The translations under genes and the position numbers were made by a program. Positions 1 to 11,615 of a DNA stretch of 64,000 bases are shown piece after piece. The notes under the pieces are model-generated. The model ran no database searches. It was not told where the DNA came from and saw only the letters and a program-made list of their open reading frames with translations. The stretch spans positions 5,541,683 to 5,605,682 of the forward strand of contig JAAOOA010000060.1 of NCBI GenBank assembly GCA_012861695.1. Direction: 5' to 3'. The stretch comes from Trematomus loennbergii. Its lineage: Eukaryota; Chordata; Actinopteri; Perciformes; Nototheniidae. Positions within the stretch are counted from its first letter, which is position 1. Every line of letters starts with the position of its first letter.

Positions 1-701
1 CTTGCGCATCCACATCTCCACGTGCAGTGCTGCATAAACATGGCAGAGTCAGCGATAACTTTCGAGGGGTGGAGGTATGCCCATTATTTTGAGTTCGTCC
101 GAAGAATAGACAGGAATGTGACGGTGAGGTGCAAACTGTGTCCAGGCCAGAAGCTGTTATCCACTGCTGCAAACACCACGTCAAACCTCAACAAACACCT
201 GCAAAGAACACATGCTAAGGTGAAGCTAATAGCTAAGGACCCCCGAACCCAAAGTGAGGATGTTGTGAGTGCGCCGCCGCCGACTCCGAAGCAGCACAAA
301 TTAGAATTTGGAGGACCGGTAACCAAAGCAGAGATGGACAGGCTTGTAGCATCCTTCATAGTAGAGGTAATGTTGCCCATTTGCACAGTGGAATCACCAT
401 CGCATCGATCAGAGATATACTGCGCAAAATACAGATAGCAGGAGACAGAGGACAGCCATAGTCAGAGCTATCTGGATCAGTCTTATGCGACAATGGAAAC
501 TGAACTAAAGAGAACATTTGAAACTTTAGCAGTTTGCGTGATCTGCCTGTAGGGGGGCGGGCCGGCCCTGCGAGTAAAGTAACGAGTAAAGTAACGAGTT
601 ACTTTTGTAGAGAGTAACGAAGTAGTGTAATATATTACTTTTTTTAAAAGTAATATGTAATATGTAATATATTACTTTTTTTTAGTAACGACCCCATCTC
701 T
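1..701 (+). mobile_element. hAT-type DNA transposon remnant (right part)
   Basis: The segment begins inside an open frame for a BED zinc finger and ends in AT-rich direct and inverted copies of an 'agtaacgagttac' motif, closing with ccccatctctg, which reads as a hAT-like terminal repeat (cagagatgggg) on the other strand. A related AT-rich end is seen at 34,431-34,583. The left end lies outside the window. No catalytic transposase domain follows the zinc finger, so this is a deleted, non-autonomous copy. The superfamily is inferred from the BED domain and the terminus. Confidence 0.65.
40..438 (+). pseudogene. BED zinc-finger N-terminal fragment of a hAT transposase (ZBED-like)
   Basis: The frame starting at the ATG at 40 gives about 133 residues. 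Near the N-terminus it shows a BED-type finger: aromatic residues (WRYAHYFEF), a CKLC cysteine pair and a HLQRTH histidine pair spaced as in BED domains, which bind DNA in hAT transposases and ZBED proteins. After residue 60 it becomes Pro/Lys-rich and then keeps a short hAT-like helix (KAEMDRLVASFIVEVMLPI). It stops at 438, where a full transposase would run more than 500 residues further with the RNase H-like core and dimerisation region. A GTG at 22 would extend the frame, but the ATG at 40 fits the family better. It is a truncated transposon gene, not a host gene. Confidence 0.7.
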
Positions 702-944
702 GGTGAGGAGCTACACGGATTGGTCCATTTGGTCGTCGTTACGTCACTTAGACCAGGAAGAAAAAAATGGAAAAAGAAAAATCTCCAACGAGGCGTTCTG
801 GGGCAGCATCGACAGATCTTTTCTGTGTTAGAGTTTTACTCCCTACTTTGAGGGTTTGTGACTCTGCAGACCGTTTATATGCATACAAAGCTACATAACA
901 CACAAGGGGACGGGTAATAACCAGAAAAGCATGTCATGGGACCT
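702..944. mobile_element. Right half of a TTAA-flanked MITE
   Basis: This stretch matches the right half of the MITE at 27,606-28,026 (shared cctccaacgaggcgtt-like core and the 'gggtaataacc' segment). It ends just before a TTAA at 945-948 that leads into the TRIM upstream flank (ttaaggtgg). In other units this flank reads uninterrupted as tatcttaaggtgg, so the insertion used TTAA, the piggyBac target. The left half is missing and is replaced by the hAT remnant. Confidence 0.55.
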
Positions 945-1449
945 TTAAGGTGGACATAAACTAAGTGCATTTACTCACGTTCTGTATTCAAGCAGAATTT
1001 ATATACAGTATTATAGACAGGATGCGTGTACCTGCGTTTCATTCGTTTTTTCTTACTTGAACCAGTAAAGGGAAAAGAGACTGCAATATTTTCTTTGTTT
1101 TTACCTTTTATTAAATGTCCAGAGGATCTTTCGAGCGAGGGGGCAGGGCGGAATAAACCAAAGTAATTTCTAAATAAAAGCCCTCGTCTGGTGAACGCAG
1201 GGATGTATTAAGAGAACAAACTGCACTTTTTAATGTTTTAACTTATCGTTACAAATAACAAGAGAGAGCCGTAGAGACAGTCTTTAATGTCCTCTCAGAA
1301 TCTATTTTGATAAGACTAGTTTTCCAATTTTCAGTTTATTTTGAAAGATATTGATCCATAACTCAAACACAAACGATGTCTCTTAACAACCATAGTTAGG
1401 TAGACGAGCAGGTTCAGCCTTATTTGCCTGCTGGTTGAATACTATATTC
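945..1449. repeat. TRIM upstream flank, unit 0
   Basis: The segment is nearly identical to 14,068-14,927, 36,567-36,837 and 44,232-44,699, each of which lies between a TRIM 5' end and a gypsy LTR. It is therefore the distal end of a TRIM unit whose coding part would lie to the left of the window. No conserved open frame is visible. It holds the block 'acaagagagagccgtagagac' and ends at the LTR boundary. Confidence 0.7.
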
Positions 1450-1652
1450 TGTAGTGCCGAGAGACGGGAGTCATAGGTGGTGTGTCAAAAGACAAAGCTA
1501 GTCTTTTATTCAACATGGAACAGCATGTAAACAAACTCAAGCCCGGGGAAACTGACTGACCGGAAAATGGAAGTTCCTCTAAACTAAAATGTCCGTGCGG
1601 AACAATACCCCACCCTTAGTTCCGTGAGTGAATTATGTCAACCCACCACACA
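1450..1652 (-). repeat. 3' LTR of truncated Ty3/gypsy element, copy 1
   Basis: The 203-bp unit begins tgtagtgcc and ends ccaccacaca on the + strand, so on the coding (minus) strand it has TGT...ACA ends. On the coding strand a G-rich polypurine tract (complement of agcccccccagg, 1653-1664) lies directly upstream, as expected for a 3' LTR. Sister LTRs are at 14,928, 36,838 and 44,700. Confidence 0.8.
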
Positions 1653-3365
1653 AGCCCCCCCAGGATTCACCCATGATCAAAAATCCTCGCATCGGGGAGG
1701 ATGGACCACCCGACCCCGGTGAGTAAGGACAACAAGGGGCGAGGAGGGCGGGGTCGCAGGTGTGCCCTCGCCGTCAACAAGCTCCGAGGGCAAGGGCGTC
1801 CACGAGGGCGAGGGCACCCCGGCAGGGGGTGGCGGCAGAGCCAACTCCAACAGCCTGGAAACGTCCACATGAGAAGGCTTAATCCTATCAATGGACACAG
1901 TCTCAGGTCTTCAACCAACGTCCACCACCAGGCCCTTGTCCCTGTGTCGTATGACCCTGAACGGGCCGTCGCAAGGGGCCGTAGGGGGCCGCGGTGGGCG
2001 TCGTGACTAATGAAGACAAATTCCGCCGACCGTAGCCCGGGGGACACCCGGACAGCGGGGTTGCTGTGCTGCAATGTGGGGACGGGTGTGTATGTCCCGG
2101 CGGTCTCCAGCAGGGAGGAGTGCTGCCTGGCTGCAGACCAGGGCACAGTGGCGTCCGGAATGAAATCCCGGGGACTCGTAGCGTCTGGCCATACACAAGC
2201 TCCACCGACGAGGATTGCAGGTCTTCTTTGGGGGTGCACCTGAGGCCGAGCATAACCCACAGGAGCTTATCCACCAAGTTGCCGTCAGTCAAGCCGGCAC
2301 GCAGGGCTGCCTTCAAGGATCGGTGGAAACGCTCACATAAGCCGTTAGCCTGGGGGTGATAGGCGGTGGTGCGGTGCAGCTTGACCCCCAAACCCTCGGC
2401 AACCGCGTTCCAGAGCTCCGAAGTTAACTGGGTTCCCCGGTCAGAGGAGAGGTCAGATGGCGTCCGGAAGCGCGCCACCCACGTACCGATGAATGCGCGG
2501 GCCACGTCAGAAGATGCCGTCGAGGTGAGGGGAATGGCATCGGGCCAGCGGGTCATCCTGTCCACCATCGTGAAGAGGTAGGTGAAACCGTGAGAGGGGG
2601 AAGGTGGACCTACGAGGTTGACATTAACATGGTCAAACCTCCTCTCGGGAACCGCAAAAAGTTTGAAAGGGGCTCTAGTATGGCGGTGCACTTTAGCCCG
2701 TTGACAGACCACGCATGAGTTGACCCAGGTCTTCACGTCTTTCTTAAGCCCCTGCCACACAAAGTTCTGCGACACCAACTTCACGGACGGTTTCCTGCCG
2801 GGGTGGGAAAGGTTGTGAATCGCCTCAAAAATGGGTCGGCGCCAGTTCGCAGGGACTAGTGGTCGAGACTGGCCCGTGGAGAAGTCGCACAACAACTTTG
2901 CGCCTCAGTCACCGACGCGACCTCCTCCAGGCGTAATCCTGTGTCCGAGGCATTGAGGGTCTGCACCCCGGGGTCAGAGGCCCGGTCCGTGCTCATGCGG
3001 AGGTAATCGAGGCCCAGCTGCACAGCTACGATGACCGCTCTGGAGAGGCAGTCTACGACCACGTTAGCCTTACCAGCGAAATGTTGGATGTCGATGGTGT
3101 ACTCGGATATGTACGAGATCTGGAAGGCCGTGAGTTTACGGCGTTCGTGGACCACAAGTCACTCACATTCTGCATGTCCAAGGTGGCCGAGCTGGGGTCC
3201 GCCCGCCAGCAACGCCACCTTGGACATGCAGAATGTGAGTGACTTGTGGTCCACGAACGCCGTAAACTCACGGCCTTCCAGCAGGAAACGGAAGTGGCGA
3301 ATCGCCAACCAGAGGCCAAGGAGTCCCCTGCCGAACGCGCTGTACTTGCGCCCCCTGGGGGTTAA
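1653..3365 (-). mobile_element. Ty3/gypsy pol remnant, copy 1 (RNase H tail and integrase)
   Basis: Read on the minus strand, the segment gives the end of RNase H (FTAFVDHKSLTFCMSK and a DIQHFAGKANVVVDCLSRA tail). An integrase follows, with an HHCC finger (HNLSH ... CVVC) and a core holding SDRGTQ and a NGLCERFHRS glutamate motif. The first catalytic Asp appears as Asn (VNVNLVGP) where copy 2 has VNVDLVGP. A Pro/Gly-rich degenerate C-terminal part follows in shifted frames. Gag, protease, most of reverse transcriptase and the 5' LTR are missing. The 5' truncation point (gcgccccctgggggttaac) is the same in all copies, so truncation predates the unit duplications. The element is dead. Confidence 0.85.
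3120..3281. repeat. Perfect inverted duplication (68-bp arms, 26-bp spacer) inside gypsy copy 1
   Basis: The arm at 3120-3187 is the exact reverse complement of 3214-3281 over all 68 bases, with 26 bases between. Other gypsy copies (39,250-39,350 and 45,540-45,640) have only one arm in normal order, so this is a private rearrangement that duplicated and inverted part of the RNase H region. Confidence 0.9.
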
Positions 3366-3757
3366 CTGTTTGGTAAGTGACTGTCAAAATGCGTATTTCC
3401 CAATTTGGGATATATAAAGTATCTATATATCCATCTTTATTTTGAAAAGTACAACTGGAAGTCTTCCTTCACTGCACAACTAACGTCCAAGCTAACGGCT
3501 AACCCGCAGAAAACGTTCATTATGGATAAAACAGCAACAACAACAATATTGACTCATCGCTTCACTCACCTGACTCTCCGGAGCGACCACACGGTTCTTT
3601 AAACCTTCATGTCCGAGTTAAACCATAAACTCTGGAAGGACATTTGGTTAAAAGCCGACAAAAACACATTCATGTCAAATAAAAACTCACCTACAAAACA
3701 TCGAGTTAGACAGAAAACACCGGAAGCACTTCAAATAAAAGCATTTTTATTTAGGCA
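3366..3757. repeat. Conserved inter-element flank with empty piggyBac site
   Basis: This non-coding block recurs after every full gypsy copy (17,213; 25,286; 39,431; 45,721). It contains a clean single TTAA within cacggttctttaaacc near 3599, where units B and C carry a piggyBac insertion. A gtgagtga sequence on the minus strand resembles a splice donor, but no exon could be supported. Confidence 0.65.
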
Positions 3758-3866
3758 CAGTGGTGAAAAGTAACTAAGTAGATTTACTCAACTACTGTAC
3801 TTAAGTACAATTTTGAGATACTTGTACATGTTATGCTACTCTGTACTTCTCAATTCAGAGGTAAAT

Positions 3867-6800
3867 TACAGATGGAGCGTCTTATTTTGGACAGTTTGAA
3901 ACGCGAGGGTCGTGATTTGCTCGTGAACGTTCCGTGATCGGCCCGAGATCGGCCCGTGAAGAAGAGCCGGCCCCCAGTCTGACTTGATACCGCCCCCGTG
4001 ATAAATACATTTAATTATTGTGAAGCCAGCTGCAATGGATCATTGATCCACCAGGGGGTGCAGTGGGGTTCCACACTGGAGTCATGTGAAATCAACTTCT
4101 TTGTTGTTAAGATCCATATGTCACGGATAGGATCATAGTCTGTGCTAAATAAGACATGTAATCATTTACAAAACATCACCATGTTGTTATTTAACAAAAT
4201 AATGTTGTTTAGTCGAAAAAAACGAACGAGCCGGCTCTCCCGATTTTTAATCCTAATTTAATCATCATCATTGATGTTTATGTTCGCCGAATTGACATGA
4301 AATCACTGACAAATATGAATATTCTGTATTCAACTTCATTGAAACGATCAGGATGGGTGTTATTTTTCCCCACAATGACCAAGTCGCTGCAAATTATCCC
4401 GTTTATTACATGGCCACATTCTCAACAAAGTAACGTAACGAAACATTCTGTATTCCTTGCTACTTCCTTAAACCTTTTCTCCTCCTTATCTCTTTCATGA
4501 CTTTTTATTTAATGTTTATAACAGCTGGAATAGTTCGTTTAGAACAGGCACCTCACTCGCAATCTGCTCCTCCGCAACGCCTCCCACCTCCGGCTGAAAT
4601 TATGAATGTACAGTAAGGCATAGTAATCATAGATAACACGGCAGGGTCCGTTACAGTTTGTTTTCATCTGATTTCAAATAAACAAAGTCTTGGCTTTCAG
4701 AATATTAAACTTGTTTCGGCAAATTTAGATGATAAATACAACTATGAAGCTTGTAACGGCATAATTACTTAAGCGGAGAACGGAGTAAGTTAACGTTACA
4801 GCAGGCATAACAACAGCCAGTGTTTATTTTATTATAATATATAGTCGTTATTCATTTGTTTTAAAGCTCAATAAGGAAGATTTAAACTTTCACACACGTT
4901 GACCGGCGAAAAACTCTGCCCGGTTCACCGACCCCCCTCTGAGTGAATACCTGTTAACTTAACATCTTGTCACAAGCTTTTTGGAAGAAAAGACTGACCC
5001 AAGAGGAGGAAAACACACACTTCAAGTCAGATCATCACCCTTAGCTATTTCAATTACCTCTCAAACAACCTAAACTAGTTATAAATGTTTATTTTAAATA
5101 AAGTCTTTATGACTCAGAATATGAATAATATGGGTTCAGTTTGTTTTCATCTGATTTCAAAAATCTTTAAAAAAGATTTTTAAAACTCTTTCATTTCTGC
5201 TCCAGAGCAGTTAAATTGGGATTTGATATGTGGGGGGGTTCTGTTAGAAGGTGCGACGGGGGGGGGGAGAGAGTTAGACGCTCGTGAATTGTCAACGGGG
5301 GGGGGCCTCTCTGCACGGAGGAGCCGCGGAGAAGAGACACACGTTCACTAAGCCGAATCACAGTGATCTGCTATTTTAAAGTAAATTCAACACATATCGA
5401 CCCTAAATATAGCATATATTAAGAACGAGAAAGTGTTAACATCGTTTTTTGTAAACATATGACAAATGTGCGAGGGTGATGACATCAGAGCATCGTCCTA
5501 TGGGCTTAGCCCCGGACAGGTACAACAGGTATTCACTCAGGGGGGGTAGTTACCCATTTACATGTCAAAAAGCAACATACAGTAGGCGGGTGGGGGATGG
5601 TGAACGTTTACATTTAATTTAAGGGGAGCAGTTACTGAGAAGTATATAATGAGAACTGCTACCAATGGTGGCCTATTTAGTTTATTAAGAAATACATATT
5701 TTTAGCTTTTTTTGATCTGCAGTAGGAAATGGAGCGGACCTGCAGAGAGTAGCGACAGGGCTGGTCCAACCTGATCTGTAAAGTGATCTAACTAAGTGCT
5801 ATTCATATTCTTGACGGGAAGTGCAGTGTAAATGGGGGGCTTATATGCATTTGAAAAGCAATATAAATCACACAGTTCGTATACAATAGGCTTTAAAAGC
5901 ACCATCGATAACCATTGCCCTTCTCCTATTCAAACCAAAAGAGAAAATGCAGATATTACACTCTGAAAAGAAAGGGTAGACATATCTGTACTCTTAGTGC
6001 CAAGTAGCTAAGCTATTCATTCGCAGAAATGTAAAGTGATCTATCTAAGTTCTATTCATATTCTTGACGGGAAGAGTTAGTATACAATAGGCTTTAAAAG
6101 CCTTCTCCAAATCAAACCAAGATATCTTGGGTCAGTCTTTTCTTCCAAAAAGCTTGTGACAAGTTGTGAAGTTAACAGGTATTCACTCAGGGGGGTCGGT
6201 GAACCGGGCAGAGTTTTTCGCCGGTCAACGTGTGTGAAAGTTTAAATCTTCCTTATTGAGCTTTAAAACAAATGAATAACGACTATATATTATAATAAAA
6301 TAAACACCGGCTGTTGTTATGCCTGCTGTAACGTTAACTTACTCCGTTCTCCGCTTAAGTAATTATGCCGTTACAAGCTTCATAGTTGTATTTATCATCT
6401 AAATTTGCCGAAACAAGTTTAATATTCTGAAAGCCAAGACTTTGTTTATTTGAAATCAGATGAAAAAAACTGTAACGGACCCATTTATTCATATTCTGAG
6501 TCATAAAGACTTTATTTAAAATAAAAATAAAATTTATAACTAGTTTAGGTTGTTTGAGAGGTAATTGAAATAGCTAAGGGTGATGATCTGACTTGAAGTG
6601 TGTGTTTTTTGCTCCTCCCGCTGCATCACAGCTACCATTCTTTAATTAGATGTTTGATAAGTGCATGCAGATCACATAGTAAAACACGTACACAGATACA
6701 TATTTTGTATTTTTATTAAATTCGACAATGTCAATTTCACTTTCCACTATGTCCACCGTTGTTTTTCACAACCAATGGCAGAACTTTATTGAGGCCTGTA

Positions 6801-7187
6801 ATTAGTCAACTACAGGTCTCTTGGGTCAGTCTTTTCTTCCAAAAAGCTTGTGACAAGATGTTAAGTTAACAGGTATTCACTCAGAGGGGGGTCGGTGATT
6901 TATTGCTCTTGGGGCATTAAAAACAAGATTTTAACTTTAGTTTTTTATATAATATCTGCATTTTCTCTTGTGAAAAACTAAGTCTTAGTTTGGCCATAGT
7001 TATTTAATATATAGCGCCATCTCCTGGTTAAATCCTGAAATTGAAAATCTGGCAACGCCCTCTTGGAAATTAGTGGGAGGGCTTAACATTCCCAGATACT
7101 GGTCTTTGGCAGGTCTTAGGCAGGTAACTGGCTGGTAGTAGGCAGGAAGCTGTATGCTGGCGTCCGAAATAAGATGCCCCATCTGTA
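3867..7187. mobile_element. Unclassified 3.3-kb TIR element with internal permuted repeats
   Basis: Both ends carry a TIR of 26 bp matching at 23 positions (left starts tacagatggagcg; right end reads tacagatggggca on the other strand). No open frame of note is present. Internally, about 500 bp of sequence (blocks at about 4640-5002 and 5003-5140) recurs on the opposite strand at about 6125-6482 and 6480-6620, with block order showing a tandem A-B monomer rather than a simple palindrome. Shorter pieces recur at 6815-6900, and 5777-5830 repeats at 6030-6080. I do not recognise the superfamily. Confidence 0.6.
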
Positions 7188-7373
7188 CATGTCACTTGGT
7201 AGACGCTTTTATCCAAAGCGACTTACATACTCAATACTGTGGACAATCCCCACTGGAGCAATTTGGGGTGAAGTGTCTCAGGGACACAACGACATGCTGA
7301 CAGCAGTGGGGTTTGAACCTGTGCTCCCCTGATCCGAACACCTACAGACAACCCCCTACGCCACACGCCTCCT
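7188..7373 (-). mobile_element. V-SINE, full-length copy
   Basis: Read on the minus strand it has a tRNA-like head with a B-box (ggttcaaaccc), the central vertebrate V-SINE domain (tcgttgtgtccc ... gacacttcaccccaaattg), and a tail ending gtcgctttggataaaagcg. A head-and-domain copy is at 48,528 and a piece at 58,003 at the same site of the ACTC-rich element. Confidence 0.75.
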
Positions 7374-7820
7374 GGTGTACTTTTACTCCACTACATGTAT
7401 TTAATACCTTTAGTTACTTTACAGATGTGGATGAACAATGTGAAATATAATCAAGTGTTAAATCAGACTTTAGTTCCACCTGGAGTAAATCCGCAAGCTA
7501 CCCTGCAGTATACAAAGTCATTCAAACTAGCTGCACCTTTACCAGCTTTCAGAACACTTTCATGATCAATCATTATAAAACATATCATATATATTATTCT
7601 GAAATGGACCAATCTGCACAATGACTACTTTTACTGTCGCTACTTTCACTATATTTTGATGATAATACTTTTCTACTTTTACTTGAGGAACATTTTTGAA
7701 TGCAGGACTTTTACTGTAACAGAGTATTCCTACACTCTGGTACTTCTACTTTTACTCAAGTACACGATCTGAGTACTTCTTCTTTTACTCAAGTACAAGA
7801 TCTGAGTACTCCCACCATAG

Positions 7821-9062
7821 CAGTGAGATATTGAAATACATATAACTAAATTCAACTTAATGAGGCCTAAAGAACACTTTGTTCTAGATATGTGGTGCGG
7901 AAAAGAAACGGAACAATGCTTCTTAATGTGTCATTTTATTAATATATCATCACCTTCACACAATTTATGTTGTACATTTCACCAGGGCTGATATCTAGGT
8001 CAGGATGTCATGAAACATCCCATCATTCACAGCAGACTAAATCCTAAAAACCAAACCAAGGATAACAAGGAACATAATAACAAGCATATATGAGTAAATA
8101 CAAATAAAAATCAGCAAAAGTTATATTGATGTTCAAACAGAGAATAAAATGTAATACACTTCATTTTTAATGTTACATCAGTGTTAGATAAGATGATATT
8201 TGTAATAAAAGATACATCATTTGCATTTCCTTTCAAGACTTTGACAATAAACAAAACATTAAATAAGGGATCTAAATAAAAAGATACTCCCTGAAAAGTT
8301 AAAGGCACCAAAGCACACCTTACTTCTTTATAGTGGAAAACATGCAAAGAGGGACCTCTGGTGGGGAATTTAAAATCTGCAAAAAGCTCACAGTGAGCAG
8401 GATGGAAGATTAAAGTTGATTTGAAGCCACGTTAAACATTAACCCAATGAGTATAAGTATTCAAATGGAATACTGCTTCAACACTATGCATGCTATAATA
8501 CACAACCTTTTACCAACAGTTCATTTACTTAATTACTGCATCATTATGACAAATGATTATTTAAATGGAGTATGCTTCATGTTTTAGATGCAAAATGTAA
8601 TTAAAATAGGTAATATTTAAACTCACAATCAGTTTATACAATATGTGTAGAGACATGAATACAACAATAAAAGCACAGCATCTTAATGCATCAATTCAGA
8701 ACCATCACTACTTAATGTTACCTTCACTGCAAATAAAATAGTATAATTAGTAGTATAGTGAATTCCCGAGTACTTTTCCAGCATTTTTCCTTGTCATTTT
8801 AAAATCTACAAATGTAAACAATGTGCAGTGCTTTAAATGTTTGGGTTTTTCTTCAGATGTGGAAACATTTGTAGCATTTTCCTGAACAAATATTGCAGGA
8901 ATGATGATTTGCAAAATATTTAAACAATTGCATGGCAAATATTCCTTCTAGCAGTCACAGGCACTAACATAAAGTGCCAACCACTCTTTGCATTTACCAA
9001 AAAAACAGTTGTCTAGTATCTGAGGATTACCCCTTTTCCTCTCAATAACTTCTTAAACCCAC
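7821..9062. repeat. TRIM downstream flank, unit A
   Basis: This AT-rich block of about 1.2 kb follows the TRIM stop codon on the minus strand. It is repeated at 19,378-20,599, 28,249-29,488, 40,406-41,603 and, split, 55,059-57,561. It probably represents 3' UTR and downstream DNA. A 60-100-codon frame near its middle (HVFHYKE...) recurs but is broken in two units and resembles nothing I know. Confidence 0.7.
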
Positions 9063-10683
9063 ATATCTCAGCAGTGTTTCCACTGGGACCATCAAGACGT
9101 AGTCCTGCATAGAGAGGCTGAGTGAAGGTGGTCTGGATTCTGTGCAGGAGGGTCATGGTTTCTCTGAGACACTGTAGAAGGACAGATGCCTGCACTTTGA
9201 TCCAGGTAAACTCCTACTTTGGAGGACTGAGGACCTGAGACAGGAGTTGGGTGTTTCTGATGTTGAAATCATAAGACTTTTGTAAAAACCTAATGCCCAT
9301 GACTTTCACTATCTCCAAATTTTTCATTTACAGTGTCATTGTCTTTGTATGCTACAGCCACTGCAACTCCTCCCACACCTTTCTCCACCTCCCAGTAACA
9401 ACGTCCAGGCAGACTCTCTTTACTCAGGACCTGATGATACTTAATGAACCTTTCTGTGTGACTAGGATAACTTTCTCCTGCGTTGAAGTTACTTTTTGGT
9501 TCTCTCAGACAAAACAGACGTGCGCTTGCTGTGTTTGGATCCAGTGTGATTTGACGTGAGTATTTTAAGAATCCAGCTCTGGTCTTGGGCTGTGGTTGTG
9601 ACAGCAACATGTCCACATCACCCACTGTCAGATAGACGTTTGTCCATTTATCTCTCAGGACGTCCAGTAGTTTATCTCTGAATTTTGACAAAGCTGCTTT
9701 CACATCTTCAAGGTAGCTCAGAGGAAGGATGTTGATGCTGGATGAGTGTGTAGATGAGGGGTAGCTTTGAATAAACTGGGTGTGATCCTCTGTGTGAGAG
9801 CAACTCCAGTGCGGCGTCTTTCTTCTTCAGCTCAGCCATCTCCTGCTCCAGCTTCTCCTGAAGCTCTTTGACTCGACTCACTTCACTCTTCTGCTGGGAT
9901 CTGACCTGCTGCTTCACATCAGAGCTTCTTTTCTCCATGAGACGGATCAGCTCAGTGAACATCTTCTCACTGTCCTCCACTGCTTTATCAGCAGAGCCAT
10001 TGACGGCCTCCACCTCCTGCTGAAGCAGCTTCACATCCTTCTCTCTGACCTGGATTTCTGCTGGATGTTTTGTCGACTCCCCTCCAGCTCTCTCTGCCTC
10101 TCAGTCCTTTCTGCTGCAGCTGACACTGTGTCGTGGCCTTTGTGTTCGTCCACAGAGCAGAGATAACAGATAACTGCTGATCAGTGCGGCAGAACATCTT
10201 CATCACCTCGTCGTGACGAGAGCAGATGTTCTCCTGGAGCTTCTTGGAGGGCTCCACCAGCTTGTGTTTTCCAAAGGCAGGAGATTCATAATGAGGCTGG
10301 AGGTGTTTCTCACAGTAAGAGATCAGACACTGCAGACAGGACTTACAGGCTCTCAGTTTCCTCCCAGTGCAGACATCACAGGCCACATCTTCAGCTCCAG
10401 CATAGCAGTGATCAGCAGGAGCTTCTTCAAGTCCAGTCTTCTTCTGTTTCTCCACTAAATCTGCTAACGTGATGCTTTTCAGCAGGACAGGCCTCGGTGT
10501 GAAGCTCTTTCTACACTGAGGGCAGCTGTAGACTTCCTTCTCATCCTCTTCATCCCAGTGGGTTTGAATACAATTCATGCAGAAACTGTGTCCACAGGGA
10601 ATAGTCGCAGGATCCTTAAGTACATCCAGACATATCGAACAGCAAATTGCGTCCTGGTCCAGCTGAGCTCCTTCTTGCGACAT
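9063..10683 (-). pseudogene. TRIM E3 ligase-like gene (finTRIM/TRIM25-like), copy A, frameshifted
   Basis: The predicted ancestral product has about 545 residues. It has a C3HC4 RING at about 15-57 (CSIC, IPCGH, CMNC, CPQC), B-box 1 at about 102-131, B-box 2 from about 154, a Glu/Lys-rich coiled coil at about 195-300, and a PRY-SPRY domain (ITLDPNTA, GRCYWEVE). TRIM proteins of this build are ubiquitin E3 ligases, many antiviral in fish. The start chosen is the Met of MSQEG, conserved in C and D; an in-frame ATG lies 17 codons upstream. No intron interrupts the coding part. Relative to the other copies it lacks 1-2 bases near 10,164, 10,053, 9,795, 9,300 and 9,067, so the frame breaks at least five times and the stop codon is altered. 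This is either a pseudogene or a consensus error. The copy has no LINE tail in its upstream flank, unlike B, C and D. Confidence 0.85.
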
Positions 10684-11223
10684 TATACCTCCCAGCGAGT
10701 GACAGTCTGCTGTTGATATAGCCTGCCAGCTCACTCACTTCACAATGGTTACGTTTCACCTACATCGAAACTGTAGTTCAGTGAAGGGGAGGGAACAAGT
10801 GATTATCTGTGAGATATGCAGAAAGAATGACGGGCTTACACGCTTAACTTCATTCCAGCAAGAGGAGCGGTTTCATAAGATACAGGGTGTGTTTAGTACT
10901 CCTTATTCCGGAATCAAGCACATTGTGACAACAGGACTTTGTGCTGACTGAATGACAATACATCTGCCAAATCAAATAAGTGGAACAAAAGGGAAAATAT
11001 TTCCCTTTGTGATGTAGAGGAGTATAAGTATAGGACAGTAATATAAAATACTTTTTATACTATACTTCTTTTTAATACCAAGAACTGTTTTAGAGTACAT
11101 TTTCTTAGTAACTTTTCAACTCGTATGTAATGTACGGTAAAATGAACTGTGTTTTATTTTTAATTATTATTTTTATTGAATAACTTTGATAGTAAAAGCC
11201 AGAATGAAATAAAACAATTGATC
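10684..11223. repeat. TRIM upstream flank, unit A (no LINE tail)
   Basis: The block directly upstream of TRIM A carries the presumed promoter region. It reads gatacagggtgtgtttag without interruption, the empty form of the site that holds a LINE tail in B, C and D. No clear TATA box or interferon-response element was seen. A diverged copy is at 12,088-13,499. Confidence 0.7.
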
Positions 11224-11227
11224 TTAA

Positions 11228-11611
11228 AGGTGGGGTAGGTCATTTTGGAGAAACCAGCTCGAGTGCGCTAGAATTTGAAAATACACAGCCGGAAAAAATC
11301 TGCCGCTTCCTTACAGAGCCCCTCCTCCAACACACACACGAACGCGCACATGACCAATGAGGGCACGAGATAAGTTTGTGCACAGATGGAAGGCTGACAG
11401 GCAGGTAGGCCATCCAGTTATTTTAGCCGGGCCGGCTAAAATGATTGGTTGTGCTTTTTACAGTACTACAGCTTCCACAGATGACATTTTTTTATGGATT
11501 TTTTGTCAAAGCACTTCAGATATTCATTGCTATCGGGATGTTAAGAGCATTCCATGGAATATAACAACAAGTGTATCTCGAGCCAGTTTCTCAAACTTAC
11601 CTACCCTACCT
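11228..11611. mobile_element. 384-bp TTAA-flanked MITE (AGGTGGGG family), copy 1
   Basis: Ends are inverted (aggtggggtagg ... cctaccctacct) and flanked by TTAA at 11,224-11,227 and 11,612-11,615. TTAA target duplication is the mark of piggyBac-type insertion. Family members are at 13,500, 24,177 (partial) and 26,765. Confidence 0.8.
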
Positions 11612-11615
11612 TTAA

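Larger units (their letters stand above)
3758..7820. mobile_element. ACTC-rich hAT-like non-autonomous element, copy a (split by insertions)
   Basis: The element starts cagtggtgaaaagtaac and ends gagtactcccaccatag, which are inverted relatives. Inside it is built of ACTC/TACTTTT-type words that form many local inverted repeats. It has no coding capacity. Copies occur in every unit, always just before the TRIM downstream flank. In this copy the 3.3-kb element at 3867-7187 and a V-SINE at 7188-7373 split it between aggtaaa and tggtgtac. The hAT assignment rests only on termini and general form. Confidence 0.6.

Noticed and set aside
7188..7373. tRNA gene suggested by a B-box
   Set aside because: The tRNA-like head is the SINE promoter; it has a V-domain and tail and does not fold as a complete tRNA.
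8111..8347. Open frame HVFHYKELRCALVPL... recurring downstream of several TRIM copies
   Set aside because: It recurs only because the flank is duplicated. It is frameshifted in units C and D, has no recognisable domain and lies in probable 3' UTR.
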